Assembly (NCBI GenBank): GCA_965247265.1 | Contig: OZ252002.1 | Span: 2,418,001 to 2,482,000, forward strand | Reading direction: 5' to 3' | Length of the DNA: 64,000 bases | Origin: G965247265 sp965247265 | Lineage (GTDB): Bacteria > Pseudomonadota > Gammaproteobacteria > UBA4575 | In this document: piece after piece, positions 1 through 8,773 of the stretch | Position numbering within the stretch: the stretch's first letter is position 1 | How the letters are laid out: each line of letters opens with the position of its first letter | Program-made: the position numbers and the translations under genes | The notes under the pieces: model-generated | What the model saw: the letters and a program-made list of their open reading frames with translations, nothing else | Database searches by the model: none | What the model was told of the DNA's origin: nothing

Positions 1-194
1 CGACAAGCTTTTGCAACTTTAACTGTATTTTCAAGCGTCCCTCGTTCCCATTGTTTCTCTCCACCTTGCACACCTTTGGGTTTATATAGACTATTGCACT
101 GACTAATTGAAACAAACGCTGCGGATTGGGCCAAAATATTTACTAGATCAAGGTTTTTCCATTGCTCAGGCAAATCAGGCACAGTTATAGACAT
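1..194 (-). CDS. Partial N-terminus, probably a cysteine hydrolase (isochorismatase-like)
   Basis: The first 64 codons of a gene that runs off the left edge. Read on the minus strand from the ATG at 194, with a CTGGAG ribosome-binding site just upstream. The residues include LVNILAQSAAFVSISQ and then a WERGTLENTVKVAKACR-like stretch, which resembles the start of cysteine hydrolases of the isochorismatase superfamily (one or more helices before the catalytic Asp). The catalytic triad would lie outside the window, so the family call is tentative. The next gene upstream on this strand is the broken MOSC gene, about 170 bases away. Confidence 0.45.
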   Translation of the reverse strand, partial: MSITVPDLPEQWKNLDLVNILAQSAAFVSISQCNSLYKPKGVQGGEKQWERGTLENTVKVAKAC

Positions 195-325
195 GGTTAT
201 TCTCCAGTTTATTTGAATCCAACAGCACCTCAAATATTATCGGAAGCGCATTACATAAAGAAATTAATTTAATAACTCTAGCTAATTAGTTAATTCTATT
301 TAAAGCTAATAAAAATGAATACTAA

Positions 326-360
326 GAATATCCACTATAGGTCGTGAGCAGTTATTCAAT
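326..360. repeat. Degenerate copy (a) of the dispersed palindromic repeat
   Basis: Resembles the better copies at 33-35 kb (consensus half AATGTCCGCT, spacer with GGGTCGTT, half AGCGGTCATT). It lies a few bases beyond the stop of the MOSC gene, the same position other copies take relative to minus-strand genes. Confidence 0.55.
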
Positions 361-365
361 TTATT

Positions 366-1225
366 TTAAAATAATTCAATCCAAACGGGGCCAGTTATAG
401 AAACAACTCCATCTTTAACCAGAAAACCATACACGCCTGTACAAGGCAGTACTTTATCTTCGAGCAATGGAACTTCGAGCATGTTGTGGTTAACGATACT
501 CCTTAATACTTTAGGGTCTTTTGAAAACGTACCATTGCTTAACGTAGGCATTGAACAACGAGGCGTTGGATCGGTAATTTTTAAACGCACACTATCGCCA
601 ATCACAACCGTTTTCCCGACCCAATCATTCTCAGCAAAACCTGTAATTTCAGAAACCGTCTCAATTACAAAATTAGGACGGAACCTTCGTTCATCAAAAT
701 TCACCTCTGGCGAATGACTCGAGAGATGCTGAAGATTAGCGGTCGTTAATAAGTGCACATCAGCATAATCAGAAAACTTACTTTTCAACATGAGATCGCC
801 AATGTCTAAAATAGTCTCATCGGGTTCAAGCGAGTCAAGACGTTCTAAACTTACTGAATCAGGACGTGATGAGGTCAATTTTACTTCTCGACCTACAAAA
901 TCAGAAAGCAACTCATCTGCATTTTTATCTGTGCTTAGAATATCAAGCTCTTTAGAGGAAGTGATGTGGACAGGGGGAATTGCTCACCTTGGTTGGGTTG
1001 GTTAACAAAGGCTGCATTTAATTCAAGCAGCCTACCCCATTTTTTTGGAAATTTTGCACTTGCAACTTTTTGATTTGACTGATCAAGTAACGCATAAGCA
1101 CGATCACCAAGAATGCCGCCTGTGGTGAGGCTAGCTCGGTCCAATTTTATACCATTCATAGATTTTACAGCGTATTGCCAAATAGATTGGATGGACCCAA
1201 TTTGCTTTCTTGATTGTGTAGTCAT
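366..1225 (-). pseudogene. MOSC domain protein, interrupted by a frameshift
   Basis: Two reading frames together make one MOSC protein. The first (1225 down to 935) carries the N-terminal beta-barrel domain, with WQYAVKSMNG and GDRAYALLD typical of the family. The second (ending at 366) carries the MOSC domain, including the conserved Cys in DPTPRCSMPTL. Translation in the second frame can be followed back through TDKNADELLSDFVGREV to the C5 run (G5 on the plus strand, 973-977), where one base appears to be missing. MOSC proteins bind sulfurated molybdenum cofactor or handle sulfur from Moco-dependent enzymes such as YcbX/mARC-type reductases. A single indel in a homopolymer could be a sequencing error; otherwise the gene is inactivated. 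Confidence 0.8.
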
Positions 1226-1334
1226 ATTTTTCTATCTTTTATATTCCATCCATTTAACTCAAGTATTTATATACTAAAATATGTACAAAATGTGCAGTAC
1301 GCTCACATTGACCTCAAGAAAATTTTCTTTAAAC

Positions 1335-1655
1335 TTAAAGATCTAGCCAAAATTTTCTTGGCTGTCGCGTACCTGCAATTTTACAACCATGCTGACCATA
1401 ACCGTATGGAAATAGTTTATACACATATTTTCGTGTCGATTTTTCGCTACCGAGCTCAGCTTTTAATTGTTTTAAAATTTTTCTTAATTCCGGCACAGAG
1501 CCATATTCATAATAATATGTGCGAATGATTCGTATAATATTCCAATGCTCATGCGTGAGACTAACATCTTCTAATTCTGCAATCTGATTTGCAACATTTT
1601 CATCCCAATCATTTGGATCTAACAAAAAGCCATCTTCATCTGTCTCATAGTTCAT
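1335..1655 (-). CDS. DsrC/TusE-like sulfur-relay protein lacking the penultimate Cys
   Basis: A 106-residue protein of the DsrC/TusE family, which carries sulfur as a persulfide or trisulfide for tRNA thiolation (TusE) or dissimilatory sulfur metabolism (DsrC). The family core is clear: an acidic N-terminus with DEDGFLLDPNDW, a helical middle, and the C-terminal arm GYGQHGCKIAGTRQPR. The Cys of GCKIAG corresponds to CysB of DsrC. The usual penultimate Cys (CysA), the residue TusE keeps, is absent: the arm ends in KFWLDL. It is therefore neither a canonical TusE nor a canonical DsrC. Its ATG overlaps the stop of the upstream TauE-like gene (ATGA), so the two are translationally coupled. Confidence 0.75.
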   Translation of the reverse strand: MNYETDEDGFLLDPNDWDENVANQIAELEDVSLTHEHWNIIRIIRTYYYEYGSVPELRKILKQLKAELGSEKSTRKYVYKLFPYGYGQHGCKIAGTRQPRKFWLDL

Positions 1656-2011
1656 TTCTGAAAAAATAAATACCCAGCGAACCCTAACAATAAGAGTGCA
1701 AATATCTTTTTAAAATTTGCTGTGGAAACATGTTGTAACAAATGAGGGCCAATTTGCGCACCTAACACCCCTCCGACACCAAGCGCAATAGCAACGCGAT
1801 AATCTACGTTTGTTAATTTTGCATGCGCAATGAGTGCAGATATTGAAATGATTAATATTGCAAGAAAAGAAGTGCCTACTGCTTTTTGCGCCGTATAACC
1901 CAGTGCAATGAGCAAAGGCACCATTAAGAATCCACCGCCCAACCCGGTAAAGGATGCACCAATCCCTACAAAAAAACCCGATATAATAAAAAATGCATAA
2001 TTAAGAGCCAT
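1652..2011 (-). CDS. Half-size TauE/SafE family (DUF81) membrane transporter
   Basis: About 119 residues, almost wholly hydrophobic, with about four membrane segments. It has the signature glycine-rich loop GASFTGLGGGFLMVP and GTSFLAILIISISALIAH of the TauE/SafE sulfite/sulfonate exporter family. Usual members have about 250 residues and two such halves; this one has one half and would need to dimerise. I prefer the ATG at 2011 (SD-like GGGG about 8 bases upstream) over a TTG at 2020. It overlaps the DsrC-like gene by four bases, suggesting a shared role in sulfur-compound handling, which is inference from context. Confidence 0.75.
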   Translation of the reverse strand: MALNYAFFIISGFFVGIGASFTGLGGGFLMVPLLIALGYTAQKAVGTSFLAILIISISALIAHAKLTNVDYRVAIALGVGGVLGAQIGPHLLQHVSTANFKKIFALLLLGFAGYLFFQK

Positions 2012-2197
2012 AACTTGCAACCCCGATAAACTAATTAATTAGAATGTAAATTTGGTTAGGCTGAAATACTTTTCACACAGCCTCATTGCACAAGTAACCA
2101 CCATATAGGCAGTATCAACGTATATCAAAGATTATTGAGTTTCTAACGTTTAATTAGATGCTGATTTAGATATTTATTATTGAAAATAGGAATTTTA

Positions 2198-2716
2198 TTA
2201 GCCATTCCCAGAGAGCTTGAACAACAGCCTTTGCTTTCTAATTTCTGGCAGTGCCTTAATTAGCATCAGTAGTTTATTACCATCGATCAATCTGATTTTT
2301 TTATCCCTGAGCTTGAATACATCGTCTGAAATTTTACCCGCCGTAATAAATACGTTTAAGGGGAAATTATTTTCAGCTAAATATGTTGTGAACTCACTTA
2401 AATCTTTATGCTCTACATGAATGGCCTTGGTTTCCCAACACTTGATAATGCCGAACGGCTTTGTGCTCGAATAACTTTCTTTGAATAACATTACATGCGC
2501 ATGTTTCAGATCGTTACTATCATTAATTTTAGTGCTGTAACATTTTTCTTCAAAATACCCTGCGCATAGTTTTTTAAAACGATCTTGCTCTAATGAATAT
2601 ATTAAATCACTAGACCAAGTTGGCATAAATTCTTCTTCATTAGAATATGGAGAAACTGAGTAGCCATCAGAGACAACAAAAAGCTCTTGTAATGATTTGC
2701 GTAGTGATAACAACAT
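2198..2716 (-). CDS. Mrr-like restriction-endonuclease-fold protein
   Basis: 172 residues. The segment W-SDLIYSLEQDRFKKLCAGYFEEK is typical of the start of Mrr-type catalytic domains (PD-(D/E)xK fold), and GIIKCWETKAIHVEHKDL is positioned like the core strand with the catalytic Q/E-x-K of Mrr. No DNA-binding winged-helix domain and no methyltransferase or helicase partner is nearby, so it is a stand-alone nuclease-fold protein. ATG at 2716; weak SD. It lies between the sulfur genes and dapB with gaps of about 100-180 bases on each side. Function as a defence nuclease or a housekeeping nuclease cannot be told from sequence. Confidence 0.6.
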   Translation of the reverse strand: MLLSLRKSLQELFVVSDGYSVSPYSNEEEFMPTWSSDLIYSLEQDRFKKLCAGYFEEKCYSTKINDSNDLKHAHVMLFKESYSSTKPFGIIKCWETKAIHVEHKDLSEFTTYLAENNFPLNVFITAGKISDDVFKLRDKKIRLIDGNKLLMLIKALPEIRKQRLLFKLSGNG

Positions 2717-2816
2717 ATCCGCTACGCTAGTAGCGAACCGATATGAAAACTATATGCTATGCAATCAGCTGATCAGATTAGCTGATAAAGTATGCAAAAA
2801 AATGAGTATTTATGCA

Positions 2817-3617
2817 CTAAATGTCTAGCACAGCTTGCATATCATAAAGACCAGTATCTTTAGAGCCCAACCAAGCAGCAGCCCGCATTGCGCCTTTAGC
2901 AAATGTCATACGGCTAGTGGCTTTATGCACGACTTCAACACGCTCACCTATTCCTGAAAACATTACTGTATGCTCACCAACAATATCGCCCGCACGAATA
3001 GTTTCAAATCCAATTGTTTTGCTACCGCGCTCACCTGTATGACCTTGCCTCCCATACACTGCACACTTTTTTATATCTCGACCCAAACTTTCCGCCACGA
3101 CTTCACCCATGCGTAGCGCGGTTCCAGATGGTGCATCTACTTTATGGCGATGATGCGCTTCGATTATCTCTACATCATAATCATCTCCTAACGTTTTTGC
3201 TGCCATTTGCAATAGTTTAAAACAAAGATTAACTCCAACACTCATATTGGGTGCAAAGACAATTGAAATATCTGTGCTTGCTTCTTGTAGGCGCTGTTTT
3301 TGCTTTTCATCAAGGCCTGTTGTGCCAATTACCATTGACTTTCCGTTTTCACGACAAGTTGCCAGCGATTGCATCGTACATTCTGGTATTGTGAAATCTA
3401 TTAACACATCAAATTCAGATGTGTGACTATTCAAATCACTATTAATTAGTATTCCAGAATTACCAATACCCGCTACAAGGCCTGCATCGTTACCAATAGC
3501 ATTAGATGTTGAAATTTCAAATGCTGCGCCAAATTGCACATTTTGATCTTGCGTACACGCTTGCACGAGTGTCTGCCCCATGCGGCCACCTGCACCATTA
3601 ATAGCGACTTTAACCAT
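2817..3617 (-). CDS. dapB: 4-hydroxy-tetrahydrodipicolinate reductase
   Basis: 266 residues, full length. DapB reduces 4-hydroxy-tetrahydrodipicolinate with NAD(P)H in the lysine/diaminopimelate pathway. The N-terminal Rossmann glycine motif is VAINGAGGRMGQ, and the catalytic/substrate motif EAHHRHKVDAPSGTAL is intact near residue 155. It follows dnaJ on the same strand after about 90 bases, an order common in gammaproteobacteria. An imperfect inverted repeat (3665-3690) lies between dnaJ and dapB but has no T-run. Confidence 0.97.
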   Translation of the reverse strand: MVKVAINGAGGRMGQTLVQACTQDQNVQFGAAFEISTSNAIGNDAGLVAGIGNSGILINSDLNSHTSEFDVLIDFTIPECTMQSLATCRENGKSMVIGTTGLDEKQKQRLQEASTDISIVFAPNMSVGVNLCFKLLQMAAKTLGDDYDVEIIEAHHRHKVDAPSGTALRMGEVVAESLGRDIKKCAVYGRQGHTGERGSKTIGFETIRAGDIVGEHTVMFSGIGERVEVVHKATSRMTFAKGAMRAAAWLGSKDTGLYDMQAVLDI

Positions 3618-3705
3618 TAAAATGGCTTCCTAAAATTAGCGTTTTTAATAGAGGCGGCAAGTTTACATTGAATATTTTGCAATGTAACGCTATAGAAAAA
3701 GAATT

Positions 3706-4830
3706 TTAATCAGACCAAAACTTTAGATCTTCAAAAAAACTCTTAACATTACTTGTCCATGAATGCGATTGCGGACTGTGACGGTCACCACCTTTATCTA
3801 TTTCATCAGAGAACTCTTTCAAGAGTTCTTTTTGTTTTTTGGTGAGATTAATTGGCGTCTCAACTATTGTTGTACACAACATATCACCCACTGCACCGCC
3901 TCGTACTGGTTTAACACCTTTACCGCGCAATCTAAATAGTCGACCCGTTTGAGTTTCGGATGGAATTTTTAATTTTACCTTCCCTTTCAAAGTAGGCACT
4001 TCAATTTCGCCCCCTAAGGATGCCATGCTGAAGCTAACTGGAACCTGACAATGTATATTGTCTCCCTCTCTCGTGAAAAGCTCATGAGAGCTGACATGCA
4101 TTTCCACATATAGATCGCCTGACGGACCATTGTTAGCACCTGCCTCTCCTTCACCGGATAAGCGAATTCGATCACCCGAGTCTACTCCCGCAGGTACTTT
4201 TACAGATAATTTATTATTTTTTTGTGTTAGCCCAGTACCGCGACAATAATCACAAGGCACACGAATTGTTTTTCCTTTGCCACGACAACGCGGACATGTT
4301 TGCTGGATAGAGAAAAACCCTTGCTGCATGCGCACTTGCCCTGCACCACCACAGGTATTACAGGTCTGTATAGTTGTATCAGGCGCAGCACCTAAACCGC
4401 CGCATTTTTCGCAGCTAGACTGCTTTGGTATTTCAATGGTTGATTCCGTGCCAAATACAGCCTTTTCAAGACTCAGTTCTAAGTCATATTGTAAGTCTGC
4501 ACCACGATAAACACGCTGTGAAGAACGCCGACCCTCACCAAAAATATTACCAAAAATGTCGCCAAAAATATCACTAAAATCTGCAGTACTTCCTGCCGCA
4601 CCGCCTTGTACGCCTGCATGACCAAATTGATCATAGGCTTGTCGTTTCTGAGCATCACCTAGAATTTCGTAAGCTTCTTTTACCTCTTTAAATTTTTGCT
4701 CAGCGTCTTGATTGCCTTCATTACGATCCGGATGAAATTTCATTGCTAAACGACGATAGGCTTTTTTCAATCCGCCCTCGCCCACTGTGCGCGTAACACC
4801 TAGAACTTCGTAATAATCTCTTTTTCCCAT
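3706..4830 (-). CDS. dnaJ: Chaperone protein DnaJ
   Basis: 374 residues from the ATG at 4830 (MGKRDYYEVLGV); an in-frame ATG three codons upstream would add MIK and is unlikely. Domains in order: J domain with the HPD motif (KFHPDRN), Gly/Phe-rich linker (FGDIFGNIFGEG), four CxxCxGxG zinc repeats (CEKCGGLG, CNTCGGAG, CPRCRGKG, CDYCRGTG), then the C-terminal substrate-binding domains. It stimulates the DnaK ATPase and delivers substrates. Last heat-shock gene of the hrcA-grpE-dnaK-dnaJ series, separated from dnaK by a hairpin that probably lowers its expression. Confidence 0.98.
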   Translation of the reverse strand: MGKRDYYEVLGVTRTVGEGGLKKAYRRLAMKFHPDRNEGNQDAEQKFKEVKEAYEILGDAQKRQAYDQFGHAGVQGGAAGSTADFSDIFGDIFGNIFGEGRRSSQRVYRGADLQYDLELSLEKAVFGTESTIEIPKQSSCEKCGGLGAAPDTTIQTCNTCGGAGQVRMQQGFFSIQQTCPRCRGKGKTIRVPCDYCRGTGLTQKNNKLSVKVPAGVDSGDRIRLSGEGEAGANNGPSGDLYVEMHVSSHELFTREGDNIHCQVPVSFSMASLGGEIEVPTLKGKVKLKIPSETQTGRLFRLRGKGVKPVRGGAVGDMLCTTIVETPINLTKKQKELLKEFSDEIDKGGDRHSPQSHSWTSNVKSFFEDLKFWSD

Positions 4831-4842
4831 CTTTATCAAATA

Positions 4843-4878
4843 CAGAAAAGTCCGAGGCCGTTTTCACGAACTCGGACT
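4843..4878 (-). terminator. Hairpin between dnaK and dnaJ (attenuator/partial terminator)
   Basis: Arms AGTCCGAG (4849-4856) and CTCGGACT (4871-4878) form a perfect 8-bp stem with a 14-base loop. On the minus strand the stem is followed by TTTTCTG, a short T-run. Placed between dnaK and dnaJ, it would give less dnaJ than dnaK mRNA. Confidence 0.7.
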
Positions 4879-4960
4879 AAATAAAGCTATTTATTTAAAT
4901 CAATTTAAAAGTAGCAAACTCTTAAACCAGCAAAGTAGATATCCTTCGTTTACATATACC

Positions 4961-6889
4961 TTAAGACTTGTTCTCGTCTACTTCTTCAAATTCAGCATCG
5001 ACGACATCATCATCAGCGCTTGCTGATGAATCACCTGCTGTACCGCCAGCGGGTTCTGCTGTACCTTGGTCTGCTTGCGCATACATTCTTTCCGCCAGTT
5101 TACCTGACACTTGGGCAAGCGCTTGTGTTTTAGTTTCAATCACATCTTTGTTATCCTTGTCTAAAACTTCTTTCAAGTCTTTAATTGCATTTTCAATTTG
5201 CATGCGCTCTTCTTGCTCAACCTTCTCTCCCATTTCTTCAAGAGATTTTTCAGTTGCATGAACCATTTGGTCTGCTTGATTTCGAGCTGCAACCAGCTCT
5301 CCAAATTTTTTGTCTTCTTCTGCATGCGCTTCAGCATCTTTTACCATCTTATCGATTTCATCATCAGATAATCCACTAGACGCCTTAATTACAATTGATT
5401 GCTCTTTCCCGGTAGCTTTATCTTTTGCAGATACATTAAGTATGCCGTTTGCATCTATATCAAAAGATACTTCAACTTGAGGGACGCCTCGAGGTGCTGG
5501 CGGAATATTGCTTAAATCAAATCGACCTAATGATTTATTTGCTGTAGCTTGATCACGCTCACCTTGCAGCACATGCACTGTTACTGCCGTTTGATTACTT
5601 TCTGCTGTAGAAAATACTTGTTGCGCGTTGGTTGGGATGGTTGTGTTTTTATCAATAAGCTTTGTCATTACCCCACCCAAGGTTTCAATTCCAAGAGATA
5701 GCGGAGTTACGTCAAGTAATAATACATCTTTAACATCACCGCCTAATACACCCGCTTGAATTGCTGCACCCACTGCAACGGCTTCATCTGGATTAACATC
5801 TTTGCGAGGCTCTTTGCCAAAAAAGTCTTGTACAACTTCTTGCACCTTAGGCATACGTATTTGTCCGCCAACCAGAATTACATCATTAATGTCTGATGCG
5901 GATAAACCTGCATCTTGTAAAGCTTGTTTACAAGGCGCAATAGTACGTTGCACAAGTTCATCAACTAATGCTTCTAATTTTGCACGCGTTACTTTTATAT
6001 TCAGGTGCTTTGGACCAGATTGATCTGCAGTGATATATGGGAGATTAACTTCAGTTTGCTGACTTGTAGATAACTCGACTTTTGCTTTCTCTGCTGCTTC
6101 TTTTAAGCGCTGTAATGCGAGCGGATCATTGTGTAAATCAAAGCCTTGGTCTTTCTTAAATTCATCCGCAAGATAATCAATCAAGCGCATATCAAAATCT
6201 TCTCCACCTAAGAACGTATCACCATTTGTAGACAACACTTCGAACTGATGTTCACCATCAATTTCTGCAATTTCAATAATAGAGACATCAAACGTACCGC
6301 CACCTAAGTCGTAAACAGCAATTTTGCTATCGCCACGTTTTTTATCCATTCCATACGCAAGCGCTGCCGCCGTCGGCTCGTTAATGATTCGCTTTACCTC
6401 TAGACCTGCTATTTTCCCAGCATCTTTGGTAGCTTGACGTTGTGAATCGTTAAAATAAGCGGGAACAGTAATTACTGCTTCAGTAACCTCTTCACCAAGA
6501 TATTCTTCAGCAGTCTTTTTCATTTTCATTAGAATTCGAGCAGAAACTTCTGGCGGTGCCATCTTATTACCACCTGCTTCAACCCAAGCATCGCCGTTAT
6601 CTGCCTTGATAATATTGTAAGGCACCAGTTTGATATCTTTTTGCACGGCATCTTCTTCAAATCGACGACCGATTAAACGTTTAATTGCATAAAGAGTATT
6701 TTTTGGATTGGTAACAGACTGCCGCTTTGCCGCTTGACCAACAAGCACCTCACTGTCTTCTGGGAACACCACAACAGAAGGTGTGGTACGGTCACCTTCG
6801 CTATTTTCGATAACTTTAGGTGTCGTGCCTTCCATGACCGCCACACAAGAGTTAGTTGTGCCTAAATCTATACCAATAATCTTACCCAT
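4961..6889 (-). CDS. dnaK: Chaperone protein DnaK (Hsp70)
   Basis: 642 residues, usual length. The N-terminal ATPase begins MGKIIGIDLGTTNSCVAV, with phosphate loop DLGGGTFDVSI and the NEPTAAALAYG motif. The substrate-binding domain and helical lid follow, ending in the acidic tail VDAEFEEVDENKS typical of bacterial DnaK. SD GGAGATAAACG-ATG. It works with GrpE (nucleotide exchange) and DnaJ. The 130-base leader carries a sigma-32-like promoter, so it has its own heat-shock start in addition to read-through from hrcA-grpE. Confidence 0.99.
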   Translation of the reverse strand: MGKIIGIDLGTTNSCVAVMEGTTPKVIENSEGDRTTPSVVVFPEDSEVLVGQAAKRQSVTNPKNTLYAIKRLIGRRFEEDAVQKDIKLVPYNIIKADNGDAWVEAGGNKMAPPEVSARILMKMKKTAEEYLGEEVTEAVITVPAYFNDSQRQATKDAGKIAGLEVKRIINEPTAAALAYGMDKKRGDSKIAVYDLGGGTFDVSIIEIAEIDGEHQFEVLSTNGDTFLGGEDFDMRLIDYLADEFKKDQGFDLHNDPLALQRLKEAAEKAKVELSTSQQTEVNLPYITADQSGPKHLNIKVTRAKLEALVDELVQRTIAPCKQALQDAGLSASDINDVILVGGQIRMPKVQEVVQDFFGKEPRKDVNPDEAVAVGAAIQAGVLGGDVKDVLLLDVTPLSLGIETLGGVMTKLIDKNTTIPTNAQQVFSTAESNQTAVTVHVLQGERDQATANKSLGRFDLSNIPPAPRGVPQVEVSFDIDANGILNVSAKDKATGKEQSIVIKASSGLSDDEIDKMVKDAEAHAEEDKKFGELVAARNQADQMVHATEKSLEEMGEKVEQEERMQIENAIKDLKEVLDKDNKDVIETKTQALAQVSGKLAERMYAQADQGTAEPAGGTAGDSSASADDDVVDAEFEEVDENKS

Positions 6890-6949
6890 CGTTTATCTCC
6901 AAATTAATCTTCAAATTGCTTAAGTCGTTAATTTATATGTTATTTATGT

Positions 6950-6977
6950 ATATTGGGCCAATTTACCGTGATTCAAG
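6950..6977 (-). promoter_or_regulatory. Sigma-32 (RpoH)-like promoter of dnaK
   Basis: On the minus strand: CTTGAA (6972-6977), 14-base spacer, CCCAATAT (6950-6957). This fits the sigma-32 consensus CTTGAA-N13-17-CCCCATNT well. About 60 bases upstream of the dnaK ATG. Confidence 0.65.
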
Positions 6978-7021
6978 GGTTTACACACAAATTAAGCCTA
7001 CAATTTTCAATTAATGACGCG

Positions 7022-7606
7022 TTATTTGTCATCTGCCGGTTTTGACGGTGCCTTGGCCACTATGACCATCGCTGGTCTGAGCAAACGATCATTTAATATA
7101 TACCCTTTTTGCATCACACTTATCACGGTATTTGGTGGATACTCAGTACTTTCTTGCATCGTCATCGCTTCATGTTGATTGGGATCAAATACTTTGCCAG
7201 TAGGATCAATCTCTTCAACTGCAAATTTATTTAACACCGCGGTTAACATTTTTAGCGTTAGCTGTGTACCTTCTTGTAATTTTTCCATATCAACATCATC
7301 GTCCGCACCCAGGCCAAGTTCTAAACTATCCTTTACTTGCAATAATTCAGCTGCAAATTTTTCGATTCCGTATTTATGTGCATTGCTTAAATCACGCTCT
7401 GTCCGTTTACGTAGATTTTCCATTTCAGCCTGCATGCGTAACATTTTATCCTTAAAATCTGCAACCTGTTGTTGAGCATCTTCAAGTTCTTGAGCTATAG
7501 ATTCTTGATCCAATTCAGAAACAATTTCTTCCGAAGCACCTTCCACAGCTGACGCATCATTCTCTATTGGGTCATCCCCATTTGTGTTGTGTGTAATTTC
7601 ATTCAT
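7022..7606 (-). CDS. grpE: Nucleotide exchange factor GrpE
   Basis: 194 residues. Acidic N-terminus, a long coiled-coil (QELEDAQQQVADFKDKMLRM), then the family motif region with LRKRTERDL and the C-terminal beta-wing domain (MQKGYILNDRLLRPAMVIV). It releases ADP from DnaK. Lies between hrcA (52 bases upstream) and dnaK (130 bases downstream) on one strand; likely transcribed from the CIRCE-controlled hrcA promoter. Confidence 0.98.
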   Translation of the reverse strand: MNEITHNTNGDDPIENDASAVEGASEEIVSELDQESIAQELEDAQQQVADFKDKMLRMQAEMENLRKRTERDLSNAHKYGIEKFAAELLQVKDSLELGLGADDDVDMEKLQEGTQLTLKMLTAVLNKFAVEEIDPTGKVFDPNQHEAMTMQESTEYPPNTVISVMQKGYILNDRLLRPAMVIVAKAPSKPADDK

Positions 7607-7658
7607 AACTTAGCATGCTAGATAGTTAGCGATGTGATTCCTAAAATAAATATGCGGA

Positions 7659-8717
7659 CTAAACTTGATTATTCAAGGCTTCACCAAGTAACTTTGCCGT
7701 TAAATCGACAATTGGAATTACTCGGTCATAAGACATTCGTGTTGGCCCTACAACTGCCAGCACCCCCAATACATCATCATCTACCGTATACGGTGAAGTA
7801 ATCACGCTGCAGTCATCTAAAACATCATAACCGGATTCATGACCAATAAAAATTTGTACGCCATCCGCGCAAATACATCGGTCCAGAATGCGCAAAAATT
7901 CTCTTTTTTGATTAAACGCCTCAAATAAATTTCTAAGCTTTTCAATATTTGATAATTCGTCATACTCCATTAAATTTGTCTGGCCTACTACAACGTAATC
8001 AAAATGACTCTCGCTCGATTCAGAAAATACTTTTTCGCCCATTTCAATAGCAGAACGCATAAACTCATTCATCTGTTCTCGGACCCGATCTAATTCAATT
8101 AATATTTTTTGCCTCGCCGTAACCAAGTCTTGGCCTGCGCACAATTCGTTTAAGTAATTAGCAGCCTGAACTAGCTCTGATTCTGTATATTCACGTTCAG
8201 TGTGAATAATTCGATTCTGAACTTCTTGCTGATTCATCACCAAAATCGCAAGGACTCGATTGTCTGATAGTGGTAAAAATTCTATTTGACGAAATTCTGG
8301 ATGCTCATGTTTAGGCAATGTCACCACGCCCGCCATACCGGTAAGACCTGATAGTAATCCAGAAGCACTTTCCACCAAACTATCAATCGTTTGTGAAGAA
8401 CTTAAATTTTGCTTTACCTGTGAAATAACCTGCTCATTTAGCGGTTTGACTTTGAGCATCGTATCGACAAATAAACGATAACCTTTCGTTGTAGGAACGC
8501 GTCCTGCAGATGTATGGGGAGAATTCACAAATCCCAGCTCTTCTAAATCTGCCATGACATTTCGAACAGTAGCCGGGCTTATATCCAGATCAGAAAGTTT
8601 CGCTAAATTTCGGGAGCCGACGGGTTGGCCTTCTGATATATAGCTCTCAACCAATACTTTTAAAATTCGCTGGGTACGCTCATTTAGTGAATTTTTTGTG
8701 GCTTCGCTTGAATCCAT
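7659..8717 (-). CDS. hrcA: Heat-inducible transcription repressor HrcA
   Basis: 352 residues from the ATG at 8717 (MDSSEATKNSLNERT); a longer reading frame to 8783 would run through the CIRCE operator and is rejected. N-terminal winged helix (RTQRILKVLVESYISEGQPVG, then SPATVRNVMADLEELG), the conserved SAGRVPTTKGYR stretch, a dimerisation region and a GAF-like C-terminus. HrcA represses hsp genes by binding CIRCE and is reactivated by GroE chaperonin. First gene of the hrcA-grpE-dnaK-dnaJ cluster and autoregulated through the operator just upstream. Confidence 0.97.
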   Translation of the reverse strand: MDSSEATKNSLNERTQRILKVLVESYISEGQPVGSRNLAKLSDLDISPATVRNVMADLEELGFVNSPHTSAGRVPTTKGYRLFVDTMLKVKPLNEQVISQVKQNLSSSQTIDSLVESASGLLSGLTGMAGVVTLPKHEHPEFRQIEFLPLSDNRVLAILVMNQQEVQNRIIHTEREYTESELVQAANYLNELCAGQDLVTARQKILIELDRVREQMNEFMRSAIEMGEKVFSESSESHFDYVVVGQTNLMEYDELSNIEKLRNLFEAFNQKREFLRILDRCICADGVQIFIGHESGYDVLDDCSVITSPYTVDDDVLGVLAVVGPTRMSYDRVIPIVDLTAKLLGEALNNQV

Positions 8718-8742
8718 ATTGAATCTGGCAATTTGTAGAGTT

Positions 8743-8769
8743 TTAGCACTCAATACACGAGAGTGCCAA
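8743..8769 (-). promoter_or_regulatory. CIRCE operator
   Basis: TTAGCACTC (8743-8751), 9-base spacer, GAGTGCCAA (8761-8769): the CIRCE inverted repeat TTAGCACTC-N9-GAGTGCTAA with a single mismatch. It sits 25 bases upstream of the hrcA ATG, in the transcription start region of the promoter at 8774-8802. Confidence 0.95.
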
Positions 8770-8773
8770 ACGC

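Noticed and set aside
3665..3690. Terminator between dnaJ and dapB
   Set aside because: There is a TTACATTG-type dyad but no T-run on either strand; evidence too weak.
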